Below are positions 52,865 through 61,800 of a DNA stretch of 64,000 nucleotides, in pieces. Made by a program: the position numbers and the translations under genes. Where the stretch lies: positions 6,885,001-6,949,000 of the forward strand of contig NZ_BAAAWU010000001.1 in NCBI RefSeq assembly GCF_039535235.1. The letters run 5' to 3'. Positions within the stretch are counted from its first letter, which is position 1, and each line of letters starts with the position of its first letter. The notes below the pieces were generated by a model that saw only the letters and a list, made by a program, of their open reading frames with translations, searched no databases and was not told the origin of the DNA. The stretch is from Streptomyces roseoviridis (lineage in GTDB: Bacteria; Actinomycetota; Actinomycetes; Streptomycetales; Streptomycetaceae).

Positions 52865-54262
52865 TCACAGTGTCACCGGGAGCTCCGCGGTGACCACGGT
52901 GGGGCCGCCGGGCGGACTGTCGACCGTGAGGACGCCGTCCACGGCCGCGAGCCGCTCGGCCAGGCCCGCCAGACCGGTGCCGGTACCGGTGCCGGTCCCG
53001 GCGCCGCGGTGGCCGGTGCCGGCGGCCCCGCCGGGGCCCGTGCCCACGGCCGCCCCGCCGCGCCCGTCGTCGCGTACGACCAGGCGGACCCTGCCGTCGG
53101 CGGCGGTCACCGTGAGCGCGGCCGCGGAGGCACCGCTGTGCTTGGCGACATTGGTGAGCAGCTCGGCGGCGCAGAAGTAGACGGCCCGCTCGATCGCCGG
53201 ATCCGGACGTCCGGTCAGGTCGAGCCGGACCGCGACCGGCACGGACGACGTGGCGGTGAGCCCCGGCAGCGCTTCGTGCAGGCCGCCGTCCAGGGCGGCC
53301 GGGTGAATGCCCCGGGTGAGCCGCCGCAGCTCGGTGATGGTGTCGTCGGTCTGCCCGCGGGCGCGGTCGAGCAGGGTGCGCAGCCGCCCCAGGTCCGGGG
53401 CGGTCGCGGGCGCCAGCGCGTCCTCGGCCAGCGAGAGGGTGATCGCCAGGGCGACCAGGCGGGCCTGGGTGCCGTCGTGCAGGTCGCGCTCCAGGCGGCG
53501 CAGCCGGTCGGTGCTCTCCGCGAGCAGGGACGCGCGGGCGCTCTCCAGCTCCCGTACCCGCCGCTGGACGCGGGCCGGGCCGAGCAGCAGCCGCGCCAGC
53601 CACCGGTTCACCCGGCTCAGCATCCGTACGGCTGGGGGGACACAGGCCAGGAGCAGCAGCCCGAGCAGGACGGCGGCGACGTCCGGCAGGCCGGCCGGAC
53701 GCGGCCCCGGCTGCAACAGCCGTACCCACAGGGGGAAGCCGACCAGCCAGCCACAGCCGAGCGGGAGGACCACGGCGGACGCGGCGCCGAGGAGACCGAG
53801 CGGCAGCCGCAGCACCAGGTAGAGCAACGCCCGCCAGGCCACCGGATCGGCCAGCACGGTACGCCCGCGCGCGATCGCGCCGGCCGGGCGCGGCAACGGT
53901 GCCGGCTCCTCGACGCACTCGCCGAGCAGCCGCCCGACCAGGCGCCGGTGCACCGCCCCCAGCCCACGGGCGCCCAGAAGGCCGACGACGAGGAACGGCA
54001 GCCCCAGCACGGTGAGCGAGAGCAACGTCCCCGCGTACAGCACCGCCAGCGCGTAGACGCCCCCGAGCAGGGCGAACGGCAGCCCGGCAACGGCAAAGGC
54101 CCACTCCCCGGCACGGAGGGAGCGAACGTGCGACCGGACGCGGCTGCGGGTGCGAACGCTGGTGCGTGCGCGGGTGCGGGCGCCGGTGCGAAGGGGCGCC
54201 CCGCCCCTGCCCGCCCGCGCGTCGCCCGGCCTCGCCCCCCGACTCCCCTTCGCGTCAGTCAC
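52865..54262 (-). CDS. Sensor histidine kinase (HisKA_3/NarL partner type)
   Basis: The protein has 465 residues. An Arg-rich N-terminus (residues 25-50, repeated RTRARTSVRT-like units) precedes about four to six membrane segments (55-210). The dimerisation helix has the phospho-acceptor H262 (ERDLHDGTQARLVALAI). The ATPase domain has N371 (ELLTNVAKHSGAS) and D398 (DDGRGG). Residues 404-429 between the D-box and TGLAGLAERL are a Gly/Thr repeat (GTGTGTG) not usual for the ATP lid. The start overlaps the permease stop by 8 bp, so kinase and ABC transporter form one operon, likely sensing what the transporter handles. Confidence 0.88.
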   Translation of the reverse strand: MTDAKGSRGARPGDARAGRGGAPLRTGARTRARTSVRTRSRVRSHVRSLRAGEWAFAVAGLPFALLGGVYALAVLYAGTLLSLTVLGLPFLVVGLLGARGLGAVHRRLVGRLLGECVEEPAPLPRPAGAIARGRTVLADPVAWRALLYLVLRLPLGLLGAASAVVLPLGCGWLVGFPLWVRLLQPGPRPAGLPDVAAVLLGLLLLACVPPAVRMLSRVNRWLARLLLGPARVQRRVRELESARASLLAESTDRLRRLERDLHDGTQARLVALAITLSLAEDALAPATAPDLGRLRTLLDRARGQTDDTITELRRLTRGIHPAALDGGLHEALPGLTATSSVPVAVRLDLTGRPDPAIERAVYFCAAELLTNVAKHSGASAAALTVTAADGRVRLVVRDDGRGGAAVGTGPGGAAGTGHRGAGTGTGTGTGLAGLAERLAAVDGVLTVDSPPGGPTVVTAELPVTL

Positions 54263-55649
54263 GGCCGCCGCCCGCCGACTCCGCCGCCGGGCCGCGTACG
54301 GCGAACAGACCGGTAACCAGGATGGCCGGGACGGTCAGGGCCGCCGCCCCCGCCAGGGTCCACCAGCAGGCCGCCATCGGGACCGAGGGGAGCGCGGAGC
54401 CGGTCGCCGCCGTGCTGAAGGCGGCGCCCGCGGCGGCGGCGACCGTCGCGCCGAGGAGGACACCGACCGCCGTCGTGAGGACCGCTTCCGCGGTGAGCAT
54501 GCGCAGCAGCTGGGAGCGGGTCGCGCCGACGAGGCGGAGGAGGGCGAACTCCCGGCGGCGCTCGGCGGTCACGGCGACGAGGGTGTTCAGGGTGGACACG
54601 GCGGCGAAGCAGAGCAGCAGCGCCAGTTCGGCCTGCCGGAGCCAGACGTCCGTCGCGGAGGCGGCGCTCGTCGTCGCGGCAGGGGAGTGCCGGGCGGTGC
54701 TTGTCATGATCGACATGGTGCCCGAAAGCCCGACGAGGAGAGCGACCGGGACCACGGCGGACGACAACCGCCGCGCGTAGCCCCGCAGGTGGGCGTCGGC
54801 CAGCCACCCGACGCCGGGCGCCAGGGCCCGTACGGGCGCGCCCAGCACGGCCGACAGCACACGGGCCGCGAACGGCCCGGTCAGGGCGACGGCGACGAGC
54901 AGCACCAGCGAGCCGAACAGCGCCGCCTGCCCCGCCTTGTCCAGTTCGTGGGGCGGTCTGGTGGCGGCGAGGCGCAGCAGGAGGACGCCGCCCGCAAGGA
55001 CGCCGATCCCGGCGAGCAGCCGCGGCACACCCGTGCGCGCGTGCTCGGTCGCGCTCGCGGTGAGGGCGGCGGCCGGGGAGATACGGGAGATCCGCCGGGC
55101 CGCGAGGGCTGTCGCGGCCAGACCGACGACGAGGGCCGCCACGAGAGCGACCAACATCGGGACCGGCGACCACGGCACCCGCAGGCCGGGCGCCGCCATC
55201 CCCCGCTCCTGGAGCGCGGCGAGGAACCACCGGGCCGCCGCCGCGCCGGCGAGCCACGCCGGTACGGCGACCAGCAGCGTGGTCGCCACGACCTGTCCGC
55301 GCACCAGCCGCCGGGTCTGCCGGGGCGTCGCCGCGACGGTGCGCAGCAGGGCGAGCTCGCGGTGCTGCTGCCGCAGGGTGAAACCCAGGGCGTTCACGAC
55401 GACGAAGAACGCGACCAGCACGGCGATCTCGCCGAAGGCACCGGCGATCACCACCAAGCCGGGCCCGTCGGCCGCCTCCCGCACGGACGCCGGGGCGGCG
55501 AGGGCGGCGGCGAGCAGCGAACCGAACAGCGTCACGGCGGCCATGGCCAGGAACAGCGCCGCCGCCAGACCGGCGAAGGCGGCCGGACGCCGGCGCATCT
55601 GCCCCAGGGCCAACGACGGACCGCGGACGATCGACACCATCGCGCTCAC
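54255..55649 (-). CDS. ABC transporter permease with FtsX domains (MacB-like)
   Basis: The protein has 464 residues with about eight membrane segments. The two FtsX-like core units are recognisable by RELALLRTVAATPRQTRRLV and REFALLRLVGATRSQLLRML, each followed by membrane helices. There is a long extracytoplasmic stretch only in rudimentary form. Such permeases act with a MacB/LolD-type ATPase, encoded just upstream and coupled (ATGA at 55646), in peptide-antibiotic resistance or lipoprotein handling. The downstream histidine kinase gene overlaps, which makes a transporter-sensor module. Confidence 0.88.
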   Translation of the reverse strand: MSAMVSIVRGPSLALGQMRRRPAAFAGLAAALFLAMAAVTLFGSLLAAALAAPASVREAADGPGLVVIAGAFGEIAVLVAFFVVVNALGFTLRQQHRELALLRTVAATPRQTRRLVRGQVVATTLLVAVPAWLAGAAAARWFLAALQERGMAAPGLRVPWSPVPMLVALVAALVVGLAATALAARRISRISPAAALTASATEHARTGVPRLLAGIGVLAGGVLLLRLAATRPPHELDKAGQAALFGSLVLLVAVALTGPFAARVLSAVLGAPVRALAPGVGWLADAHLRGYARRLSSAVVPVALLVGLSGTMSIMTSTARHSPAATTSAASATDVWLRQAELALLLCFAAVSTLNTLVAVTAERRREFALLRLVGATRSQLLRMLTAEAVLTTAVGVLLGATVAAAAGAAFSTAATGSALPSVPMAACWWTLAGAAALTVPAILVTGLFAVRGPAAESAGGGRD

Positions 55650-56398
55650 CCGCCCAGCCGGCTCAGGCGCTCGCCGACCATCGCGGCGGTGGGCCGGTCG
55701 AGCTCGTCGACCACCATGCCGTCGGCCAGCAGCAGCACCCGGTCCGCGTACCCGGCGGCGACGGGATCGTGGGTCACCATCACACAGGTCCGGCCGTCCC
55801 GGTCCACCCCGTCCCGCAGCAGGGCGAGGATCTCGCGGCCGGTGTTCCGGTCGAGCGCGCCGGTCGGCTCGTCGGCGAACACCACCTGGGGGCGGGCGAC
55901 CAGCGCCCGGGCGATCGCCACCCGCTGCTGCTGCCCCCCGGACAGCTGCCCCGGCCGGTGCCGCTCGCGGCCCGCCAGCCCCACCCGGGCGAGGGCGTCG
56001 AGCACCCGCGCCCGGTCGGGGCGCCGCCCGGCGAGCCGGCCGGGCAGCTCGACGTTCTGCGCGACCGTCATCGCCGGCATGAGGTTGAACGCCTGGAAGA
56101 CGAACCCGATCCGGGTGCGCCGCAGTTCGGCCAGCCGCCGCTCCGGAAGCCGCGACACCTCCGTGTCACCCCACCAGACCGACCCCCGCGTGGGGCGGTC
56201 CATCCCGGCCAGGCAGTGCAGCAAGGTCGTCTTGCCCGATCCGGAGGGCCCCATCACCGCCGTGAACGTCCCCGGCGCGAGCGCCACCGACACCCCCCTC
56301 AGCGCCCGTACGGCGGCCGCACCCCGCCCGTACTCGCGGTGCAGCCCCTCCGCCCGCGCCGCGGTCCCCGTACCGTTCTCGATCATCGTCTCAGCCAT
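55646..56398 (-). CDS. ABC transporter ATPase (MacB/LolD-like)
   Basis: The protein has 250 residues from the ATG at 56398. Motifs: Walker A VMGPSGSGKTTLLHCLAGMD, Q-loop FVFQAFNLMPAMTVAQNVEL, signature LSGGQQQRVAIARALVARPQ, Walker B VVFADEPTGALDRNTGREIL and the switch His in VMVTHDPVAA. The family energises FtsX-type permeases. It is first of three overlapping leftward genes (ATPase, permease, histidine kinase). The frame is open much further upstream, but that is a shadow of the rightward SRAP gene. Confidence 0.9.
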   Translation of the reverse strand: MAETMIENGTGTAARAEGLHREYGRGAAAVRALRGVSVALAPGTFTAVMGPSGSGKTTLLHCLAGMDRPTRGSVWWGDTEVSRLPERRLAELRRTRIGFVFQAFNLMPAMTVAQNVELPGRLAGRRPDRARVLDALARVGLAGRERHRPGQLSGGQQQRVAIARALVARPQVVFADEPTGALDRNTGREILALLRDGVDRDGRTCVMVTHDPVAAGYADRVLLLADGMVVDELDRPTAAMVGERLSRLGG

Positions 56399-56620
56399 GC
56401 CCCCATCCTCGGAGCGCCGCGGCCGCCGATCGATGGTGCCGCCACCCGAACCGGGGGTTCGGAAAACCGCACCCCCGGCGTCTCGCGGCGAGGCGGTGGG
56501 GGAGGAGCAGGGAGGAGGCGAGGGGGGCGGGACGGGCGCCCAGGGCGCGGGCCGGAACTCTCCGGGGCCCCCGGGGAGTGTCCGGTCGAGCGGGCCGGGG
56601 CGCCGTGGCACAGTGGGCCC

Positions 56621-57361
56621 ATGTGCGGTCGCTACGCCTCCACCCGTGGGCCCGAGGACCTGACCCGCCTGTTCGGGGTCACCGACTGGCGCCCCGAGGA
56701 GACACTGGAGCCCAGCTGGAACGTCGCCCCCACCGACCAGGTCTACGCGGTCCTCGAACGCGCCGCCCGGGACGACGGCGACGAGGTGCGCCGCGAGCTG
56801 CGGGCGCTGCGGTGGGGACTGGTGCCCTCGTGGGCGAAGGACCCGAAGATCGGCTCCCGGCTGATCAACGCGCGCGTGGAGACCGTGCACGAGAAGCCCG
56901 CCTTCCGCAGCGCCTTCGCCAGGCGGCGCTGCCTGCTGCCGGCCGACGGTTTCTACGAATGGGATCCCGTCGAGGACCAGGCGACGGGCAGGACGCGCAA
57001 ACAGCCGTACTTCATCCACCCCAGCGACGGTCAGCCGATGGCCATGGCCGGACTGTACGAGTTCTGGCGCGCCCCGCACGTCACGCAGGACGACGATCCC
57101 GACGCCTGGCTCGTGACCTGCACGATCCTCACCACCGAGGCCACCGACGCGGCCGGCCGCGTCCACCCCCGCATGCCCCTCGCGCTCCGGCCGGACCACT
57201 ACGACGCCTGGCTCGACCCCCGCCACCAGGACACCGACGACCTGCGCGCCCTGCTCGTCCCGCCGGGGGACGGCCGGCTCGACGCCCGTCCCGTCTCCCC
57301 GGCGGTCAACAGCGTCCGCAACAACGGGCCCCACCTCCTGGACGCGGTCGACCGGCCGTGA
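56621..57361 (+). CDS. SOS response-associated peptidase (SRAP; YedK/HMCES family)
   Basis: The protein has 246 residues. It begins MCGRYAS, so removal of Met exposes Cys2, the residue that crosslinks to abasic sites in single-stranded DNA. Other active-site pieces are visible: the Asn in SWNVAPTDQV, the Glu in LPADGFYEW, and the His in VHPRMPLAL. The family shields abasic sites and forms thiazolidine DNA-protein crosslinks. The start is fixed by the need for MCGRY. Confidence 0.93.
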   Translation: MCGRYASTRGPEDLTRLFGVTDWRPEETLEPSWNVAPTDQVYAVLERAARDDGDEVRRELRALRWGLVPSWAKDPKIGSRLINARVETVHEKPAFRSAFARRRCLLPADGFYEWDPVEDQATGRTRKQPYFIHPSDGQPMAMAGLYEFWRAPHVTQDDDPDAWLVTCTILTTEATDAAGRVHPRMPLALRPDHYDAWLDPRHQDTDDLRALLVPPGDGRLDARPVSPAVNSVRNNGPHLLDAVDRP

Positions 57362-57522
57362 CCGCCGGCCGGCCCCGCGAGGGCCGTCCGGCCGGGGCGT
57401 TTACGAAAGGCCGGGACGGGACAGGCGCGGATGCACGCCCGAGCGCCCGGCAGCCGGACCGCCACGGCGCCGACCGACCGTCCGAATCCCGGGCACCGCC
57501 CGGGAAGACCTGAGAGGTGACC

Positions 57523-57744
57523 ATGAACGCCCTCGCCACCGCGCCCGTTCTCGCATCGGCCGGCTCCAACGCCGTTCTCTTCGCCGTCGTCATCGGAGTC
57601 GTGGTCGTGGCGCTGCTCATCGGAGCGTTCTGGTGGGGCAGCCGTCGCGTCGCCCGCAGGCGCCGGCCGGTCGGCGACCCGACGCGGGCGCAGCGCGCGG
57701 GCGGCGACTCGTGGACGACCCCGGACGACCGCGACGCCCGGTGA
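57523..57744 (+). CDS. DUF6479-type small membrane protein
   Basis: The protein has 73 residues from the ATG at 57523 with GAGAGG ahead; a GTG at 57517 is possible. A single membrane segment (AVLFAVVIGVVVVALLIGAF) is followed by a basic patch (WWGSRRVARRRRPVGDP) and a polar tail, the layout of DUF6479 proteins found throughout Streptomyces. Function is unknown. The 233-bp gap after it (57745-57977) holds the promoter region of the next gene and no other feature that I can see. Confidence 0.75.
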   Translation: MNALATAPVLASAGSNAVLFAVVIGVVVVALLIGAFWWGSRRVARRRRPVGDPTRAQRAGGDSWTTPDDRDAR

Positions 57745-57977
57745 CACGACCGCGGTCGAACTCGGCCGCGGCCGCACTCGGCCACGGCGGAGCGCTCCTG
57801 CCCCGGCCGCCCGTAGCGCCCCACGCCGCGACGCCCTGCCGACGGTCCGGCGACGGGGGCCCCGCGCCCGTTGTCAGTGGCCCTGCGTAATCTCGCTCGC
57901 ATACGCAGCCGAGGGGCATCGGGCCCCTGTTCCGTGCTGCGCTGACGAGTGGTGGAACGGGCGGAGGGGCGCGGCTG

Positions 57978-58838
57978 ATGGCGTGGCTGGATGCGGGCGA
58001 GGGGTACGAGATCACCCTCGACGAGGGCGGGCGTGTGGTCGCGCGCCGCACCGGGGGACGGCAGTTGAAAACCGTGCCGAAGGCGCTGCGGGACCGGCCC
58101 GAGGTCGACAGGCTGCGCCGGCTCTCCGAGTGGCTGGACCGGCACGCGCACGCGTGCGTGGCCCAGGTGGACGCCTGGATGGTGTCCTCGCTGCCGGTGC
58201 CCACCGCGCTGATCGCCCGGGTGTGGCCGGACGAGGCGTGGCGTTCCGCACTGCGGGACATGGCCGTGGTGGGCGACGACCCGGACGAGGTCGGCTTCCT
58301 GCGCGACGTCCACGCGGACGGCGGCCTCAAGGTCGTCGATCTCGACGGCGAGACCGTACGGCTCGCGCCGCGCACCGTCACCCTGCCGCACCCGGTGCTC
58401 CTGCCGGACCTGGAGGACGTCCGGGAGTTCGCGGCCGAACTCGGCATCACCCAGCGGGTCGAGCAGATCCACCGTGCCACCTGGACCCGCCCGGCGACCC
58501 CTCACCCCAGGACGGCGACCGAGGTACGGGACTACGCCGGCGGGAAGTTCGCCTCCCGCTTCGGCCTCGCCGCCCGCGCCACCTCCCTCGGCTACCGGGT
58601 GTCCGGCGGCTACGCCACCTGCAAGGTCCGCGACGGCGGCCGCGGCACCGAGGCGTCCGTCTGGATCGGCGAACCGTACTGGGACGGGGAGTCGGAGACC
58701 GGCGCGCTCAGCTGGCACGACGAGGACGGCCGCGCGGTGCGGCTCGACGAGGTGGGACCGGTCGCCTGGTCCGAAGGAATGCGCATGGCCGCCGCGCTCT
58801 ACGCCGGCCGCACGATCGAAAAGGGTGGGGACGCGTGA
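57978..58838 (+). CDS. DUF4132-domain protein
   Basis: The protein has 286 residues. It begins MAWLDAGEGYEITLDEGGRV and contains LKTVPKALRDRPEVDRLRRL, VREFAAELGITQRVEQIHRA, YAGGKFASRFGLAARATSLG and the closing VGPVAWSEGMRMAAALYAGR, which I recognise as the stand-alone form of the DUF4132 (WGR/MolR-related) family in Streptomyces. No enzymatic motif is known. The stop overlaps the start of the next gene (GTG at 58835), so the pair is coupled. In related genomes such genes are often near AAA+ ATPase and VWA-domain genes; none is visible before the window ends. Confidence 0.8.
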   Translation: MAWLDAGEGYEITLDEGGRVVARRTGGRQLKTVPKALRDRPEVDRLRRLSEWLDRHAHACVAQVDAWMVSSLPVPTALIARVWPDEAWRSALRDMAVVGDDPDEVGFLRDVHADGGLKVVDLDGETVRLAPRTVTLPHPVLLPDLEDVREFAAELGITQRVEQIHRATWTRPATPHPRTATEVRDYAGGKFASRFGLAARATSLGYRVSGGYATCKVRDGGRGTEASVWIGEPYWDGESETGALSWHDEDGRAVRLDEVGPVAWSEGMRMAAALYAGRTIEKGGDA

Positions 58839-61800
58839 CCGGCACGACCGCTACGGACAACAGGGAACTCCTCGACGCCGGGGCGGTGCTCCCGGCCGAC
58901 GCCGACGGGGCGGGCCCGACGGCGGTCGAGCTGACCGCACGCACCTACCGCCATCCGGCGCTCGGCGAGGACCGGGTCGTGGTCCGCCTCGCCGCGGCCG
59001 AACTCGGTGCCGCCGAGGACCTCGCCGCGGGCTTCCTCGGCCTCGAACCCGCCGCGGAACCCACCGTGGTCGGGCTCGGCCGGCGCCAGGAACTCGGCTT
59101 CCCCGAGTGGGTCCTCGTCCACCACCCGGAGGACGGGCACCACGCGCTCGCGGTCGTGCCCGAGCTGGACCGGCTCGCCCGGCAGGCCAGGACCAAGCCC
59201 AAGGCCGCCCTCGACGCCTGCCTCGAACTGGGCGGCCGGCTCGCCTCCTCCGTCCCCCACTTCCTCCCCGTCTTCTACGAGCAGGCCGCCCGGGTCTTCC
59301 TCGCCGTGGAGAACACCACCTACGCGGGACAGCTCTTCGGCCGGGCCCGCACCAGCGAGGCCCAGCACGGCCTGACCGTCGACGAGGACCGCCTCGACGC
59401 CGTCTTCCTCGAATTCGCCCTCGCCGGCGCACTGCCCGTGAAGGTCCTCACCGGATACGGCAAGGAGCTCGCGGCGCGCCTCACGCCCGTGGAGGCGTAC
59501 GAGCGCTTCCGCCGGCTCTGCGTGCGCCGCACCGCGGGCGGGCTCGCCCCCCTCCGCCCAGGCGGCCGTCGAACTGCGGCGCCTGGCCCGCGCCGCCGGC
59601 CTGCCCGGCACCGAGTCCGAGCAGGACTACCTCGCCGAACTGCTGCCCCTCCCGGCCACGTTGAGGGCGGCCGCCGGCTGGTGGAAGGCACACCGCACCG
59701 CCCTGATCGCCCTGGCCCGCCGCGTCCCGGCGGTCCGCGGCACCCTGCTCACCCTCACCCCGCCCACGGACGACGGCGAGATGAGCGACCTGTGGCTCGG
59801 GATCCTCACGGAGTCCGGCGCGGACGCCGGACTGGTCGACGCCGGCCTGCCCGCCGAACAGCAGTGCGCCGACGGCGCCGCGGGCTGGCTGGAGCGCTTC
59901 CACGCCGCCCGGCACGGCGGCTGGGGCGGGCGGCCGACGCCGCCGGCCCTGCTCGACCTCGTCGCCCGCGCCGCCGGCCGGCTCCGCGCCGACCTGGCGG
60001 CCCGCCCCGACGACCGGGGGGCCCTGAGGATCGGCGTCGAGGACGCCAATCTGCTCGACCTGCTGCTCGCCCTGGACATCCCCGTCGCCGACCCCGATCC
60101 CGAGACCGGGCGCCACCACCGCGGCGGCCTCAACCTGTCCGACTGGGTCCGCTCGGAACAGCCCCGCGACCTGGCGGCGATCGCCGCCGACCCGCGCTTT
60201 CACCCCGCCTTCGACAAGGGCGCGAACAGCTACCGGGGCGGCAGCCACGGCGAGGAGGTCATGCGCCGCCTCGCCGCCTCGGCCGGCGGCCGGCGGATGC
60301 TCACCCGATGGGTGCGCGAGGTCGCCCGCGCGTCCGTCGCCGCCGGACTGCCCGGCCTGCCCGACGCCCTCGCGACGCTGTCGTGGCTGCCCCGCGAAGC
60401 TCTCGCCCTCGCACCCGAGGAGGTCACCGCGGCGGCCGGCGCCGACCTCGGCGAGACGCTCGCCCGGACCCTGCGCGGCGGCCTGTGGGAGGAACTGCAC
60501 TGGCCCGCCTGGGAACAGGCCCTCGCCGAGCTGGCACCGGCCCCCGCCTCCGTCCAGAACCTGACCGTCGTCGAGGCGTGGCCCCACCTCGTGGTGGCCA
60601 ACGCCCAGCAGGTCCGCGTCGTCGACGCCGACTCCACCGTCCTCGTCCACGACCTGCGCGTGCCGGCCTCCGTGCACCGCACCGGCTTCCACTACGTCGA
60701 CGGCGCCCTGCTGGTCTTCTGGCGGGCCTACGGCGGCGCGGTCCAGGGCTACTGGCACACCGCGCCCGACCGCGTGTTCTCCCTGGAGGGCAGCGCCGAC
60801 CACTGGAACCTGCGCTCCGGCCAGATCAGCCTCCCGCTGCCCGGCGGCGGCCGCACCACCGGACGCGGCGTCCTGTACGCCGGCGACACCCGCCTGCCCC
60901 AGGAGGCCCTCCTCCTCTCGGACGGAACCTCCTACTGGACCTGGGACAACGGCGAGCGCCACGGCGACGGCGGCTGGATCGAGTACGACCCCGCCGAAGG
61001 CACCTACGGCCGGCGCTCCGAGCCCGGCTTCCTCGCCGACGCCCTGCGCCCCCACGCGTCCGGCGCCCGGCTCGCCGCCTTCTCCTCCTGGCTCCGCCCG
61101 GCTCCCGTGGTGGCGGGCTCCGCCCTCGGCGCCCCCGCCGACGGCCTGCTCGGCTGGCGCGTCGTACGGCTCCCCGGCAACGGCTGGCACGCCGGCGACA
61201 CCACGGGACGCGAGGTCACCCTGCCCGAAGGGGCCGAGATGCCGCTCGCCGCCCTGACGTTCCCCGGTGACGAGCGCCCCCGCGCCGTGACCCGGGAATG
61301 GCGCACCCTCTCGCTCAGCGACCCGGACGGCGTCGTCACGACGACCACCGACTCGGGAGGCGACGAGCTCTTCCCCACCGCCGCTTCGGCCCTGCCGCCG
61401 CTGCACTTCCTCTACGCGCTGCGGGCCCGCGACCCCCACGGTTCGGCCGCGCTGCGCTCCGCCGACGCCGCCACCGCCGGAGCCCTGCTGAAGGCGGCCG
61501 TCGCGGCCGAGCGGGCGACGGACCTCCCGGAACTGGTGACGACCGCCCTGCCGGAGCTCACGGCACCCGGACTCGTCGCCGGCGTGGTGAAGGTGCTCCG
61601 CTTCGCCGTCCGGCAGCAGCAGTCCCTGGACGCCGTCGCCGCCCGCCTCCACGCCGGGGCCGAGCCCGCCGAGCAGCGCGTCGAGGGACCGTCCGACCGG
61701 GTGATCGCCCAGGCCCTCGGCGGCCTCGAGGGCTCCCGCCACTACCGGTGGGGCGCCGAGGCCGACGTGACCCACCGCTATCTGACGCAGCTGGCCGCGG

